From: Clostridia bacterium
Lineage (GTDB): Bacteria > Bacillota > Clostridia > Christensenellales > UBA1242
Assembly: GCA_016297915.1 (NCBI GenBank)
Contig: JAEDFU010000004.1
Location: 1 to 64,000, forward strand
Reading direction: 5' to 3'
Length of the DNA stretch: 64,000 bases
Under the pieces are notes generated by a model that saw only the letters and a program-made list of their open reading frames with translations, did not search any database and was not told the DNA's origin. The position numbers and the translations under genes were made by a program. This document shows positions 33,409-44,100 of the stretch, one piece after another; within the stretch, counting starts at the first letter, position 1; each line of letters opens with the position of its first letter.

Positions 33409-34236
33409 CTAATTCACACGCTTAAGTATTAGCTTGCTACTTTGTTTTTTGGTGTTTCTAGTCTTCTTACCAAGAGCAGGTTTACCCCAAGGAGTAAGTG
33501 GAGATTTTCTACCAACTGGGCATTTACCTTCACCACCACCATGTGGGTGATCACAAGGGTTCATAACGCTACCACGAACAGTAGGTCTGATACCTTGGTG
33601 TCTAGTTCTACCTGCTTTTCCGATAGATACTATTTCGTGTTCAAGATTACCAACTTGACCAATTGTAGCCTTACAATTAGCAAGAACCAATCTCATTTCT
33701 CCTGATGGAAGTTTAATTGTAACATATCTGCCCTCTTTGGCCATAAGTCTTGCTTCCATACCAGCAGATCTAACGATTTGACCGCCTTTTCCTGGAGTAA
33801 GCTCGATGTTGTGGATAACAGCACCAACTGGCATATCTTTCATTTCAAGAGCGTTACCAACTTTGATTTCAGCATTTGCGCCACTCATAACAGTGTCACC
33901 CATGTTAAGACCAACTGGAGCTAAGATATATCTCTTTTCGCCATCAGCATAGTTAAGCAATGCAATGTATGCACTTCTGTTTGGATCGTATTCGATGCCA
34001 ACAACCTTGGCTGGAATACCATCTTTGTTTCTCTTAAAGTCAATAATTCTGTATTTAACTCTGTTGCCACCACCTCTGTGTCTAACAGTAATTCTGCCTT
34101 GATTGTTTCTACCAGCAAATTTTTTCTTTTCGGTAAGCAATGACTTTTCTGGAGTCTTTTTGGTTACTTCTTCAAAAGAAGCGGTAGTATAAAATCTTCT
34201 AGCAGGAGATGTTGGTTTGTATGTTTTAATAGCCAT
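33409..34236 (-). CDS. rplB: 50S ribosomal protein L2
   Basis: Needed for subunit joining and peptidyl transfer. NNQGRITVRHRGGGNRVKYR near the N-terminus and the conserved NPCDHPHGGGEGKCPVGRKS with its key histidines near the C-terminus. 275 residues. Confidence 0.98.
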   Translation of the reverse strand: MAIKTYKPTSPARRFYTTASFEEVTKKTPEKSLLTEKKKFAGRNNQGRITVRHRGGGNRVKYRIIDFKRNKDGIPAKVVGIEYDPNRSAYIALLNYADGEKRYILAPVGLNMGDTVMSGANAEIKVGNALEMKDMPVGAVIHNIELTPGKGGQIVRSAGMEARLMAKEGRYVTIKLPSGEMRLVLANCKATIGQVGNLEHEIVSIGKAGRTRHQGIRPTVRGSVMNPCDHPHGGGEGKCPVGRKSPLTPWGKPALGKKTRNTKKQSSKLILKRVN

Positions 34237-34250
34237 TATAATTTATCCTC

Positions 34251-34541
34251 CTACGATAGACTCTCGAAGAACTCAATGGCTTTGCTATCAGCAGTTAAAG
34301 TTACATATGCTTTTTTGAAGTCGCTAGTATAACCTTGAGTCTTGCCTTGTCTTTTTAGTTTGCCGTCAACATTAAGAGTGTTAACTGATTTAACTTTTAC
34401 TCCAAAAATTTCTTCAACGGCTTTTTTGATTTCAACTTTGTTTGCATTTTTGTCAACAACAAATGCATATTTTTTGTTGTGGATGTCTGCATAAGTTTTT
34501 TCACTTAGAAGTGGTTTTTTAATAATATCAAATGTTTTCAT
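34251..34541 (-). CDS. rplW: 50S ribosomal protein L23
   Basis: Docking site at the tunnel exit for trigger factor and SRP. IIKKPLLSEKTYADIHNKKY and VDKNANKVEIKKAVEEIFGV are typical. 96 residues. The ATG overlaps the rplD stop by one base. Confidence 0.96.
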   Translation of the reverse strand: MKTFDIIKKPLLSEKTYADIHNKKYAFVVDKNANKVEIKKAVEEIFGVKVKSVNTLNVDGKLKRQGKTQGYTSDFKKAYVTLTADSKAIEFFESLS

Positions 34542-35167
34542 TATGCCTTATACCCCTCTTCGATTGATTTAATAGCGTCAGCAGTAAGAACCAACTTGTC
34601 GCATTTAACAATATCATAAACATTAAGAAGGTCGCTATTTGTAACTTCAACATTTTGAAGATTAGCACTTGCTCTCATAACATTTTCGTTAAGTCCCTTG
34701 GTTACGATAACAGCAGTTCTGTCAGCACCAATTTTGTTTAGAACTTCAACCATTGTCTTAGTCTTAGCATCTTTGATGTCAAGATTTTCAAGAACGATAA
34801 GCTCTTTGTTTGCAAGTTTAGTAGAGATTGCGCTACGGAATGCAACTCTCTTAGCTTCTTTGTTTACTTTTTTGGAGAAATCTCTAGGCTTAGGTGCAAA
34901 TGCGATACCACCGCCTCTCCATTGAGGTGCTTTGGTTGAACCTTGTCTTGCTCTACCAGTACCTTTTTGTCTCCAAGGTTTTTTAGCATGACCTCTAACT
35001 TCTGAACGAGTAAGAGTGCTCTTGGTACCTTGTCTTAAATTGGCTAGATGTGCAACTACAACTTGATGGATAAGTGCTTCGTTATATTCTTGTTTGAATA
35101 CACTATCATTAAGTCTAATTGAACCACATTCTTCACCCAATAAATTAAGTAATTTTGTGCTTGCCAT
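34541..35167 (-). CDS. rplD: 50S ribosomal protein L4
   Basis: Tunnel-lining protein; its extended loop is GHAKKPWRQKGTGRARQGS with WRGGGIAFAPKPRDFS after it. 208 residues. In enterobacteria L4 represses the S10 operon; no such leader could be identified here. Confidence 0.97.
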   Translation of the reverse strand: MASTKLLNLLGEECGSIRLNDSVFKQEYNEALIHQVVVAHLANLRQGTKSTLTRSEVRGHAKKPWRQKGTGRARQGSTKAPQWRGGGIAFAPKPRDFSKKVNKEAKRVAFRSAISTKLANKELIVLENLDIKDAKTKTMVEVLNKIGADRTAVIVTKGLNENVMRASANLQNVEVTNSDLLNVYDIVKCDKLVLTADAIKSIEEGYKA

Positions 35168-35178
35168 AGTTTAACTCC

Positions 35179-35817
35179 TTATGCGTTTACTTTAACAGCA
35201 GATTTAACACTAACCAAACTACCTTTCGCACCAGGAATAGCACCTTTGACAAGTATTAAGTTTCTCTCTGCGTCAACTTTAACAACTTTTAAATTTTGAA
35301 CAGTAACTTTTTCGTTACCCCATCTACCAGCCATTTTCTTACCCTTGAAAACTTTAGCAGGGAAAGTGTTAGCACCGATAGAACCAACATGTCTATGTAC
35401 AGGACCGTTACCATGGGTCATTCTGTGTCTGTGGAAATTCCATTTTGCGATAGTACCGCTGAATCCATGACCTTTGGATGTACCTGTAACATCGACAATA
35501 TCACCTTCTGCAAATACATCGCATGTGATCTTGTCACCAAGTTTGTAATTTTCGGCATCGTCGAGTTTAAATTCTCTTAGATATCTCATTGAAGAGATTT
35601 CAGCCTTTTTCAATTGACCAAGCATTGGTTTATTTAGTAATTGTTCTCTAACATTATCAAATGCTAATTGAACAGCTTGATAACCATCATTTTGCATAGT
35701 CTTAATTTGAGATACAAAACATGGACCAGCTTCAATAGCAGTAACAGGGACAACTAAACCATTGTTATCAAAGATTTGAGTCATGCCAAGTTTTTTGCCT
35801 AATATTGCTTTTTTCAT
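35179..35817 (-). CDS. rplC: 50S ribosomal protein L3
   Basis: Early-assembly protein that reaches the peptidyl transferase centre. ILGKKLGMTQIFDNNGLVVP, GTSKGHGFSGTIAKWNFHRH and MAGRWGNEKVTVQNLKVV are typical. 212 residues. Confidence 0.97.
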   Translation of the reverse strand: MKKAILGKKLGMTQIFDNNGLVVPVTAIEAGPCFVSQIKTMQNDGYQAVQLAFDNVREQLLNKPMLGQLKKAEISSMRYLREFKLDDAENYKLGDKITCDVFAEGDIVDVTGTSKGHGFSGTIAKWNFHRHRMTHGNGPVHRHVGSIGANTFPAKVFKGKKMAGRWGNEKVTVQNLKVVKVDAERNLILVKGAIPGAKGSLVSVKSAVKVNA

Positions 35818-35838
35818 TATCTTTTATCCTCCCTGTCC

Positions 35839-36147
35839 TTAAAGTTTGATATTGATGTCTACACCTGCAGGAAGTTCAAGCTTCATAAGAGCATCAACTG
35901 CTTTTGCTGAAGGACTGTAAATATCAATTAGTCTTTTATGAGTTCTTAGTTCGAACTGCTCACGACTATCCTTGTATTTGTGAGTAGCTCTGATGATTGT
36001 AACCACTTCTTTGTTTGTTGGAAGTGGAATTGGACCGCTAATCTTTGCACCAAATTTAAGAGCAGTATCAACAATTCTCTTGCTTGCTACATCAATTAGG
36101 TTATGGTCAAATGCATTTAATTTAATTCTAATTTTTTGTGTTGCCAT
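35839..36147 (-). CDS. rpsJ: 30S ribosomal protein S10
   Basis: Head protein that also acts as NusE in antitermination with NusB and NusG. KIRIKLNAFDHNLIDVASK and PLPTNKEVVTIIRATHKYKD are diagnostic. 102 residues, preceded by AAGGAGAAAATTA. First gene of the superoperon, with a leader of about 470 nt. Confidence 0.97.
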   Translation of the reverse strand: MATQKIRIKLNAFDHNLIDVASKRIVDTALKFGAKISGPIPLPTNKEVVTIIRATHKYKDSREQFELRTHKRLIDIYSPSAKAVDALMKLELPAGVDINIKL

Positions 36148-36624
36148 TAATTTTCTCCTTTAATTAATTTGCCTAAAAACTTGTGTATATCGCACATGAG
36201 TTGCACCCAATAAAATCTCCAATAAACCACAAAAACCCCTTTTGAAAACAAATTAAAGCTTATTTTCAATGGGAGCATATGATATATTCTTACACTTTAC
36301 CGTGTGTTCACTCGCTGTAATCAAAAAAAATATGCGAAGTTTTTAGTCGTTTACAATCTATTGCGTAAACACTTCAAAAGTGTAAATTATCCCTAAAAAT
36401 CGGCATTTTTTAGAGTAACTTCACACCAAGCAAAACATTACAGCATACATATTTTATCTAAAAAAGACCCAAAAGTCAACACTTTTTCAAAAATTTTTTG
36501 CAAATTTTAACAAAATTTTTAAACAACTAATTTTTTATAAAATTTTTAATGTTCTCCACCAATCAATCAAATTAAAATTGATTTGACTTCCCCATATATT
36601 AATGTTTTATTATTAATATAATAT
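36148..36624 (-). promoter_or_regulatory. Long untranslated leader of the S10 operon
   Basis: Between the promoter at 36625-36653 and rpsJ lie about 470 nt with no gene. Visible hairpins on the minus strand include CTAAAAA/TTTTTAG (near 36400-36420), ACACTT/AAGTGT (near 36368-36385) and TTGAAAA/TTTTCAA (near 36240-36272). No match to a known ribosomal leader was recognised. It could be an autoregulatory or antitermination leader. Confidence 0.55.
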
Positions 36625-36653
36625 ATTATATCATATAAATAGGATAATTGCAA
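36625..36653 (-). promoter_or_regulatory. Promoter of the S10-spc-alpha superoperon
   Basis: TTGCAA (36648-36653) and TGATATAAT (extended -10, 36625-36633) with 17 bp between hexamers on the minus strand. No other convincing promoter was seen down to rplQ. Confidence 0.75.
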
Positions 36654-36663
36654 TAGTTTCTTA

Positions 36664-36687
36664 CAAAAAAATCCTCCGAGCGGAGGA
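36664..36687 (-). terminator. Terminator of the DUF1858 gene
   Basis: GC-rich stem TCCTCCG/CGGAGGA (36672-36687) followed on the minus strand by a run of T. Confidence 0.85.
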
Positions 36688-36701
36688 CCAAAAAATTTGT
36701 A

Positions 36702-36902
36702 TTATTTTTTCATATCTTCGGTTAGTTTTTTAACCATTAGATCAATATCTGCATCGTGAACAGCACCAGCTTCTGCCAAAGTCTCCATTTGACTCATTGG
36801 ACAGTGAACACAGTGCATGCCAAACCCCTGCAATATTGTTTCTGCATTTGGACAAAGCTCCAAAACTTCGCCAATTGTAGTATCTTTTGTGATTTTTGCC
36901 AT
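36702..36902 (-). CDS. DUF1858 redox-disulfide protein
   Basis: 66-residue protein of the DUF1858 family (hybrid-cluster-protein-associated redox disulfide domain): ITKDTTIGEVLELCPNAETI followed by GMHCVHCPMS, a CxxC pair. Such proteins occur in anaerobes and are thought to take part in redox chemistry or metal-cluster sensing; the role is not established. Single gene with a terminator. Confidence 0.88.
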   Translation of the reverse strand: MAKITKDTTIGEVLELCPNAETILQGFGMHCVHCPMSQMETLAEAGAVHDADIDLMVKKLTEDMKK

Positions 36903-37064
36903 ATAATTCTCCTTACATTTGACTATCTATCAAATAAATAATTTATTAATTTTTCACATTAAACAAAATACTTTTTACAGTCAATAAGATTATTGTACTG
37001 ATATCTGCAAAAATGTATTTGCCTAACATTTTTAGTATAACACAAACTTGGCATAATAGTCAAA

Positions 37065-38000
37065 TCAATCAAAACGATTTGAGCAATTATTACATACTCT
37101 ATTGCCAACATGATTCTTAAATCCGCATTTTGGACATACTTTAAAAGTGGCTATATTTGGCATAAATCTGCCATTTTGCATAGTACTATTTTGTGCAGAG
37201 GATATATTATTATTTTGTACTGGGACTGCACTCTCACTCCCCCTCAAACTACTCAAAACTACACTTGGCTTGATAGATGTCTTGTGATGAACAATATATT
37301 CATTTATCTTTTTTTGATAGCGTTTAGGAAAATCAATTGCTTTTAGCTTGATATTTTTGACAAATATTCCAATATAATCATATGCATCTTCCAAATCAGT
37401 ATTCAAAAGTTTGGCAATATAATCATTATTATTTAAGATATTTTCAATAGAAATCTTATCTTTTTCAATCTTTTTGTTGATTTTATTACCTATCCAAAGA
37501 CCAACATCTGTATGCACATCTTCGGTTTTTTCTTTGCCTGTATCATTTATCAAACACTTGACTAGTAGTCCTGCATCGATTACTTTTGTAGTGCAACTAC
37601 CCTTCATATAGCCTTTTATTCTTCCTAATTCTTTACTTTTCAAAAAGAACGGCTCATCAGAGTCAAATTCAAAATCCTTAAATTCCTGAGTGCTTACAAA
37701 GTACAAGTCGACTCTAATTCTTTTTATTTTTGCGCCATGTTTATTTAGTTTTTCAACCTTTGCTCTTCTGTAAGTTTCTGGGATGGTTTGTTCAGTTATT
37801 TTGTATTTACCCGGCAAAATAACATCTGCCACCCTAGACTTATAAACTACTACGCATTGAGTGCCATCTCTTACGATAATATTCTTGTTTAAGTACATGA
37901 ATTTCTTTCTTTTAAGCAAAAAAACCATGTGACTGTTCATATCTGCATCACACTCGATATTTTTATTAAACAATTCTTTTATACTCGAAAATAGCCCCAT
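37065..38000 (-). CDS. SPFH-domain protein with C-terminal zinc ribbon
   Basis: 311 residues. Residues 20-230 resemble the SPFH/stomatin-like domain of the COG4260 type (VVVYKSRVADVILPGKYKIT, EFKDFEFDSDEPFFLKSKEL, GIFVKNIKLKAIDF). A disordered linker follows (about 245-285), then a zinc ribbon with CPKCGFKNHVGNRVCNNC. No membrane segment is seen, in contrast to stomatins. The start lacks a clear Shine-Dalgarno. Related proteins are often called virion-core-like; function unknown. Confidence 0.8.
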   Translation of the reverse strand: MGLFSSIKELFNKNIECDADMNSHMVFLLKRKKFMYLNKNIIVRDGTQCVVVYKSRVADVILPGKYKITEQTIPETYRRAKVEKLNKHGAKIKRIRVDLYFVSTQEFKDFEFDSDEPFFLKSKELGRIKGYMKGSCTTKVIDAGLLVKCLINDTGKEKTEDVHTDVGLWIGNKINKKIEKDKISIENILNNNDYIAKLLNTDLEDAYDYIGIFVKNIKLKAIDFPKRYQKKINEYIVHHKTSIKPSVVLSSLRGSESAVPVQNNNISSAQNSTMQNGRFMPNIATFKVCPKCGFKNHVGNRVCNNCSNRFD

Positions 38001-38182
38001 ATTTAATTAATTTTAGCACAATTACATTAATTAACAAACTAATGTATGTTATTTTAATGAAAAGATTTAATTATTTTTCAACAAAATTTTGTCAATATTG
38101 CAATCAAATATTCAAGACCCATAGTCATAATATTGGATAAAAATTAATATATTTTATTAACTAACAAAATGGAGAATCAAAA

Positions 38183-38902
38183 ATGTACAAAGTATCAGAT
38201 ATAATTTCTACCCCTGTTATTAGTTTGTTTGAGGGTGAATACATAGGTATAATTTATAATATAATGTTTGATTACAAACAAAAAAAATGCAATTACGCAT
38301 GCATACTCGACGAAAAAGATAATATCCCTAAACTTATCAAATTTAGAGATATTTACAAAATTGGCAACGAGTGTATCTTTATAAAAAATCAAACATACTT
38401 GGACTTGGAATCAAATTGCGACAAAGAAATCGAGGAAAACACCAATCCGATAAATTTGAAAGTATATAATCTTAATTGTGAATACATAGGGACAAGCCAC
38501 GATATTATTATTGACAAGGATTACAAGATAGACAAAATCATCTTAAATAACGGCAAAGTAATCAATCGTGATGAAATATTTAATATTGGAAAAACCACAA
38601 TTATTGTTGGCAACGATGTGTCAATCCAAAAATTTAAACCAGTCACCAAAAATATAAAAATTCAAAATGTCGAAAAAAAAGTAATGATTTTGTCTAGTCT
38701 TATAAAAAACGAACAAACACCTCCTAGCAATAAGATTATCACCGACTTTAGATTTTTGATAGGAAGATATTTGAGTCAGGATATTGTAGCATTTAATGGA
38801 GAACTCATTGCAAAAAAAGATGCAGTTATCACCAAAGATATAGTCAACAAAGCCAGTTCTTATGGCAAACTTGTTGAAATTGCTAGATATAGCAAAGCTT
38901 AA
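38183..38902 (+). CDS. PRC-barrel domain protein
   Basis: 239 residues with two PRC-barrel-like repeats: KVSDIISTPVISLFEGEYIG at the start and NLKVYNLNCEYIGTSHDIII near residue 92. The C-terminal third (LIGRYLSQDIVAFNGELIAK) may form a third, different beta unit. PRC-barrels occur in RimM and in proteins binding RNA or septal components. GGAG precedes the ATG. Alone between convergent genes. Confidence 0.75.
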   Translation: MYKVSDIISTPVISLFEGEYIGIIYNIMFDYKQKKCNYACILDEKDNIPKLIKFRDIYKIGNECIFIKNQTYLDLESNCDKEIEENTNPINLKVYNLNCEYIGTSHDIIIDKDYKIDKIILNNGKVINRDEIFNIGKTTIIVGNDVSIQKFKPVTKNIKIQNVEKKVMILSSLIKNEQTPPSNKIITDFRFLIGRYLSQDIVAFNGELIAKKDAVITKDIVNKASSYGKLVEIARYSKA

Positions 38903-38912
38903 GTAAAAACAC

Positions 38913-38939
38913 AAAAAGGTCTCTATTTGAGACCTTTTT
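38913..38939. terminator. Bidirectional terminator after the PRC-barrel gene
   Basis: Eleven-bp stem AAAAAGGTCTC/GAGACCTTTTT with loop TATTT, between convergent genes. Confidence 0.9.
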
Positions 38940-38941
38940 AT

Positions 38942-41056
38942 TTATTTTTTGAGTTTTTTGGCACTATCTAAAAGACCTTGCAAAGATGTTTTCTTTTTTG
39001 GTTCTGGTTTAGTCTCTTCAGCTGGTTTTTCTTCAGTCTTTGTTTCCTCAGTTTTGTCAGCGGAAGTTTCTTGTGATGTTTCTTTTTTGTCTACATCTTT
39101 GTCTTTTGTCGATTCTTTGTCCTCAACAGCTTTGATTGTGTCATCAATTGAATTAGCCAAATCATTTTGATTGTCGATTAATTCTTTGTTTGTTTTTTCG
39201 ATATCTTTTTGGATATTTGCAAGATTTGCAAATGGATTTGAGTATTGCTCAGCTTCCTTCTTTTCTCTTGCTTTGATTTCTTCAATATCCTTGTTGTACT
39301 CAGAGTTTTGTTTGTTTACTTCTCTAAGTTTGGATAGCAACTCATTTTCTTCGTTTTTGAGTTGTTCATCACGATTATCACTTGAAACTATATCGGCAAT
39401 TGGATTTTTCTTTTGAGCTTTGACTTCGGTCTTTTCTTCCTCGTCATCCTCATCATCAAAATCCTCGTATTTTCTACGCTTTTTCTTATCAGCAACTCTT
39501 TGTCTAAATTCTGGAGTATTGAAGTAATCTCTAACATTATTGATAGCCTCAATCTCAGCAAGTCTAACCTTGATATCTTGTTCAAGTTTGAGGATATACT
39601 CTTGTTTAGCCTTGATATCAGCGTCTTGGTCAGCAACAAGCAATGTCATTTTGTCGATTTCTTCTTGCAAAATCTTAGATTTTTCTTCTTTTTCCTTAAG
39701 GATTGGTTCTTGTTGAGCTTGAATTTCTTTGTTAATTTGTCCCCAAACCTTGTTAGCATAAGTACGACATTCACTCATCATATTTTCTTCGACTTGAGAT
39801 TTTTTCTCTTTGATTTCTGCAGTAAGCGATGCAATATCTGAGTCCATCTCAGTTTGTTGTTTTTCAAAATTGACTTTGGAATATTCGTAGTCTTTTTCCA
39901 ATTGTTGTTGTTTTTGTTGTTCTTCGTTATATCTCTTTTTTAGGTAGTTAGCCTCAATCTTAACTGATGTTGCATTTAATTGCTCAGTAAGAGATGCCAT
40001 GTTTTCCCTAACGGCTTGAGATTTTCTCTCATAATCTTTGGTAACTTCGTCAAAAGCCTTTTGGAAGTTAAACATTTCTTGCTCTTTGGAGTTAATTCTC
40101 TCAGTTATTCCACGCTTAAAGTTAAAGTATTTTTCACCCTCTAACATAGCTCTATCTAGTAGCAAAGCACTCTCAACCCCAACTGGTTCAAAGTTAAAGT
40201 CCTCAAAGTGATTTGTGTTCATCTCTGCTTCTTCAGCTTCTTTTTGTTCTTGCAAAGCTCTCTTTTCGAGATATTCTTGCAATACTGGAATAGCCTCTCT
40301 AATTTCCTTTGGAGTAAACAAAACTTCGTAATCAACAAATGAAGGCATTGTTGAGCAGGCTTTGTTTAGATATCTTTCAAATTCATGGAATTCATAATAC
40401 AAGTCAGCATATCTGCTTGATTCTAGCAATTTAAGAATAGTTGTTACAAACAAACCAATAAAGGTATAAAATAGTGGGAACATGAATATTTCGAGTAGTC
40501 CCTCAAAAGTTCCGATTGTCTCGCCTGCAGTAGCACCACTGCCACTACCATATTGATTAAGTGGCGCACCATAAACAAATACAAATCCAAATAGCATTGT
40601 TAGCACAGATACCATGATTGTGATAAACATAACCGTATTTGAAATATTCTTGTATGCACTACTACGAGTTGGTTGGTCAATACAGGAAACAGAGTTGATA
40701 TACTCTGATGGTTGTCTATCTCTATTAAGCATGTATTCCTGCCAAGAATATCTTAGAGTCTTAGGAACTTGCTTAAACTTGTTGTTGACCTCAACCAAGT
40801 TATCTTCGTTAATAAATGGATTTTTCTTAAAATACCTATTAAATCCCGAAACACTATGCAAAAGTCTTGACTCATAAGTACGAGATATTAATACACAACA
40901 GATAATGATGCCTAGTAGGAACACAGCCAAAGACACATAAAGTACATATTGCAAACCCGATTGAGGGTCTGTACCACTGAAACTACCAATGGTTCTAAAT
41001 ACATTCATGATGCTGCCTACTAAGTTATCTGCCAAAAACTGACATACATTAGACAT
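38942..41056 (-). CDS. Large membrane protein with coiled-coil stalk, MotA/TolQ-like N-terminus
   Basis: 704 residues. Membrane segments lie at about 36-58, 141-163 and 188-211. The third, with FMFPLFYTFIGLFVTTILKL and the following EFHEFERYL helix, recalls the last membrane helix and cytoplasmic helix of MotA/TolQ/ExbB stator proteins, but the match is weak. Residues about 320-590 form a long coiled coil rich in Glu, Lys and Gln. An acidic patch, YEDFDDEDDEEE, lies near 550, and a Lys/Glu/Thr-rich disordered tail fills the last 70 residues. AGGAG precedes the ATG. Monocistronic. No partner stator subunit (MotB/TolR/ZorB type) is visible nearby. Function unknown. Confidence 0.7.
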   Translation of the reverse strand: MSNVCQFLADNLVGSIMNVFRTIGSFSGTDPQSGLQYVLYVSLAVFLLGIIICCVLISRTYESRLLHSVSGFNRYFKKNPFINEDNLVEVNNKFKQVPKTLRYSWQEYMLNRDRQPSEYINSVSCIDQPTRSSAYKNISNTVMFITIMVSVLTMLFGFVFVYGAPLNQYGSGSGATAGETIGTFEGLLEIFMFPLFYTFIGLFVTTILKLLESSRYADLYYEFHEFERYLNKACSTMPSFVDYEVLFTPKEIREAIPVLQEYLEKRALQEQKEAEEAEMNTNHFEDFNFEPVGVESALLLDRAMLEGEKYFNFKRGITERINSKEQEMFNFQKAFDEVTKDYERKSQAVRENMASLTEQLNATSVKIEANYLKKRYNEEQQKQQQLEKDYEYSKVNFEKQQTEMDSDIASLTAEIKEKKSQVEENMMSECRTYANKVWGQINKEIQAQQEPILKEKEEKSKILQEEIDKMTLLVADQDADIKAKQEYILKLEQDIKVRLAEIEAINNVRDYFNTPEFRQRVADKKKRRKYEDFDDEDDEEEKTEVKAQKKNPIADIVSSDNRDEQLKNEENELLSKLREVNKQNSEYNKDIEEIKAREKKEAEQYSNPFANLANIQKDIEKTNKELIDNQNDLANSIDDTIKAVEDKESTKDKDVDKKETSQETSADKTEETKTEEKPAEETKPEPKKKTSLQGLLDSAKKLKK

Positions 41057-41093
41057 AATTTTCTCCTAATTTCATTTTCTATATACATCTAGT

Positions 41094-41102
41094 ATTATAT
41101 CA
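41094..41102 (-). promoter_or_regulatory. Extended -10 promoter of the coiled-coil protein gene
   Basis: TGATATAAT on the minus strand, about 40 bp before the start; no clear -35 box. Confidence 0.55.
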
Positions 41103-41185
41103 TACTAAACTCAATTTAACTAATAATTTTTAGCACAATTTCAAAAAATTTTATATTTTGACAAAACATCATAAACTTTCCAATT

Positions 41186-44100
41186 CTAGTCGATTTCTAT
41201 AAGTTTCCCTAGATAAAAAGAGTATAAATATTTTTTGTCAACTTGAGTATTTGTTGCTTTTTCAAAGGCTTGTTTATAAATTTCTAGTTGCAAAGCATAA
41301 GTTTTTTTGAGATACATTTCGTCTTTTGTGCGGTTAGTCTTGTAGTCAATTAGACACACTTTGCCGTCTTTGACAACAACCAAATCTATAATTCCCTGCA
41401 CAATCACCTTAGTATTATTATCGCTATTTTTTACAATTTTATTATAGTTTTCTTGCATAATAAATTGTTTTTCGGTGTATTTTTTGTCTGCGTTCAAAAC
41501 TATTGGCGACAGAACTTCTATAGCCTTGCAAATGCTATCAATATCTATCTGTGTTGCACTTACTTGGTCTATCACATTTTCTCTTACAAGCCTATCTATC
41601 AAATCACTGATTTGTGCCTTGTTTTCGTCAAAATTTAGATTTTGCATAACACTATGATAAGCCGTCCCAATTTTAAGAAAATCTCTACTTTCGATTTTGT
41701 CCTCAGGGCTTAATGCATGAGGAACATAATTTAGATTTTCATAATCTTTTTGTTCATTAAGGATATTTGTTACTGTATTTTTGATAGTAAAAGTCTCAAA
41801 GTTAGGCAAGGCTTTGGAGTTATTTTCAAAAATCTTTTTTAGCTCCAAATCCGCATTTTGAATAATTACAGGCTCATTCCCTACACTTGAGTCGTCAACA
41901 ATATCTTGTGCACTCAAAAACTTAATATCAAATTTACTATCTAAATCCTCACAACAAACAAAGTCTTTGCTTGATAAAAAGTTTGAATAATACACCTTTG
42001 GAATTGCTTTGAATATCATATCAAAGTAGTTCTTAGCATTGTAAACTTGCGACACAGCATTTTTTTCAAAGTTATCCAAGTTGTACTGACCTATTAGAGA
42101 TAGCCTTTCTTTTGGTCTGGTCATTGCAACATAAAGTAGTCTAATTTCTTCGTTAAGTTCTGACTTTTTGTTGTCTATTTTGCAAGCGTTTCGCAATATA
42201 GTATCCTGCAAAGCCCTATCACTATTTGTATATTTAAGTCCAAAGCCAAAGTTATCGTTAATAATTATATCGTTAGTGTCTTTGTTTATATTGAATTTTT
42301 TGCCCAGTCCACAAAAAATCACGGCTGGGAACTCAAGCCCTTTGCTATAATGAATTGTCATAATTTGGACAGCATTTCCGCCAGTTCCTACTTTTTGCAA
42401 TTCGTTATCTACAGAAACAAAGTCGATAAAATCAATAAATTTATCTATGTTGTATCTGTAATTTTCGCCGTCAGCAAGAGACAAAAGTTCATTAATTTTA
42501 GCAATTCGTTCGTTGCCATTTGGCATGCTTTTGATCTTGGTCATAAGCGAAAAGTCATTCAAAACTTTATTTAAAAACTCACTAATAGTATGAGAGTTTA
42601 GATACATTCTCATATTATCAACAAATTCAAAAAATGCGTGGAGTTTGACGGCAATTTCATCGTTATTATCGTAGTTTGCAATTGCATCACAAAAATTGCT
42701 ACAGTTGGAATAGTTTTTGATACTTATAAGTTGCAAATCTGTTAAGTCAAAAAGATGCTTGAGAACTACAGCCAAAGATATCTCATCTTTGAGACTGCTC
42801 ATAATCCTTACGCATGCTACACACAATTTAATCTCAAATGAATTATAAAAATCAGACGATATTACGGCATTAACTGGGATTTGCATAGCACTAAGAGTAT
42901 TAAAGAGTCTACCTACAAAAGTACCTCTTGACCTTACTATTATCGCTATATCTTTGAAGTCATAATAAGTTCCGTCTTGTTTTTTGATTGTTCTGAGCTC
43001 GGCAATTTTGTTAGCTACAACTATGGCTTCTTTTTTTTCTAGCTCAACACTCTCCAAAGTCTCATCGTCACCAGTACTAGAATTAATTATCTGCATATCG
43101 ACAACGCATTTGTCTACCTTCTTGTCAGACTCAAATCTTGAATTTTGGCTATAGTTTATACCGATTGTATTTTCGGTTATAAGTTTGTCGAATATTAAGT
43201 TATTAAACTCTAGAATGTTTTTGTCACTACGATAATTTTTGTTAAAGTTTATCACCTTGTTTTTGATGCCGTCATTTGAAAATTTGTAGAACTTACTTAC
43301 AAAAATTTTTGGTGAGGATTGTCTAAACGCATATATGCTTTGCTTAACATCCCCTATCATGTAATAGTTGTCATCAGATGTAAGTTTGCTTACAATCTTT
43401 TCTTGCTTTTCGTTGATGTCTTGATACTCATCAAAGAACACAAACTGATATGTATCTTTTAGAATATTTTCTATTTTGGGATTTTCCAAAAGCTTGAGCA
43501 TTTTGTCCTCAAGATCATTAAAGTCATTTGCGTTTTTCTTGTTTTTTTCTTGAGTGTATTTTTCCAAAGATTCAAAGCATAATTGTAGTAACAATTCAAG
43601 ATTATCCTTAGAAGCAAGCAAATTTTGTTTGATTTCGTCAAAATCAAAGCTTATTAGACTGCTTTTGATTTGCTTAATGAGTTCCAGATAATCTTTGTTT
43701 AATTGGTCAACTTTTTCGTCAACATCCAATTCAAAAACACTGGCATTTTTGTCTTTTCTAGGTTTAGTTAGTGTCTCCAGAGAGCCTAAAATTTTGATAA
43801 ATTGTTCAAAACTTTTTGACTCAGTGAGTCTTAACATATCTTGAATTCTATGCGACAAGAATTCATAGTATTTAATAAGATCACTAGATCCTATTTCCTG
43901 AGCATAATCCATAAACTGTGACAAACGAATACTTATCATTTTGACTGAATAGTGCCACAAGTAGTCACATACAGGATTTGTATTAAGGTTCAAATCAAAG
44001 CTACTTTTTGTCCTCTCTATCCAATCTTTTTCATCAGCCTTATTTCTAAGATAATTAATCATGATGAGGATAATCTTTTTGAGATTTTGCTCATTTCTTT

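Noticed and set aside
39413..39841. Plus-strand 142-codon Phe/Leu-rich frame opposite the coiled-coil gene
   Set aside because: Phe/Leu richness is the complement of Lys/Glu codons; no start signal.
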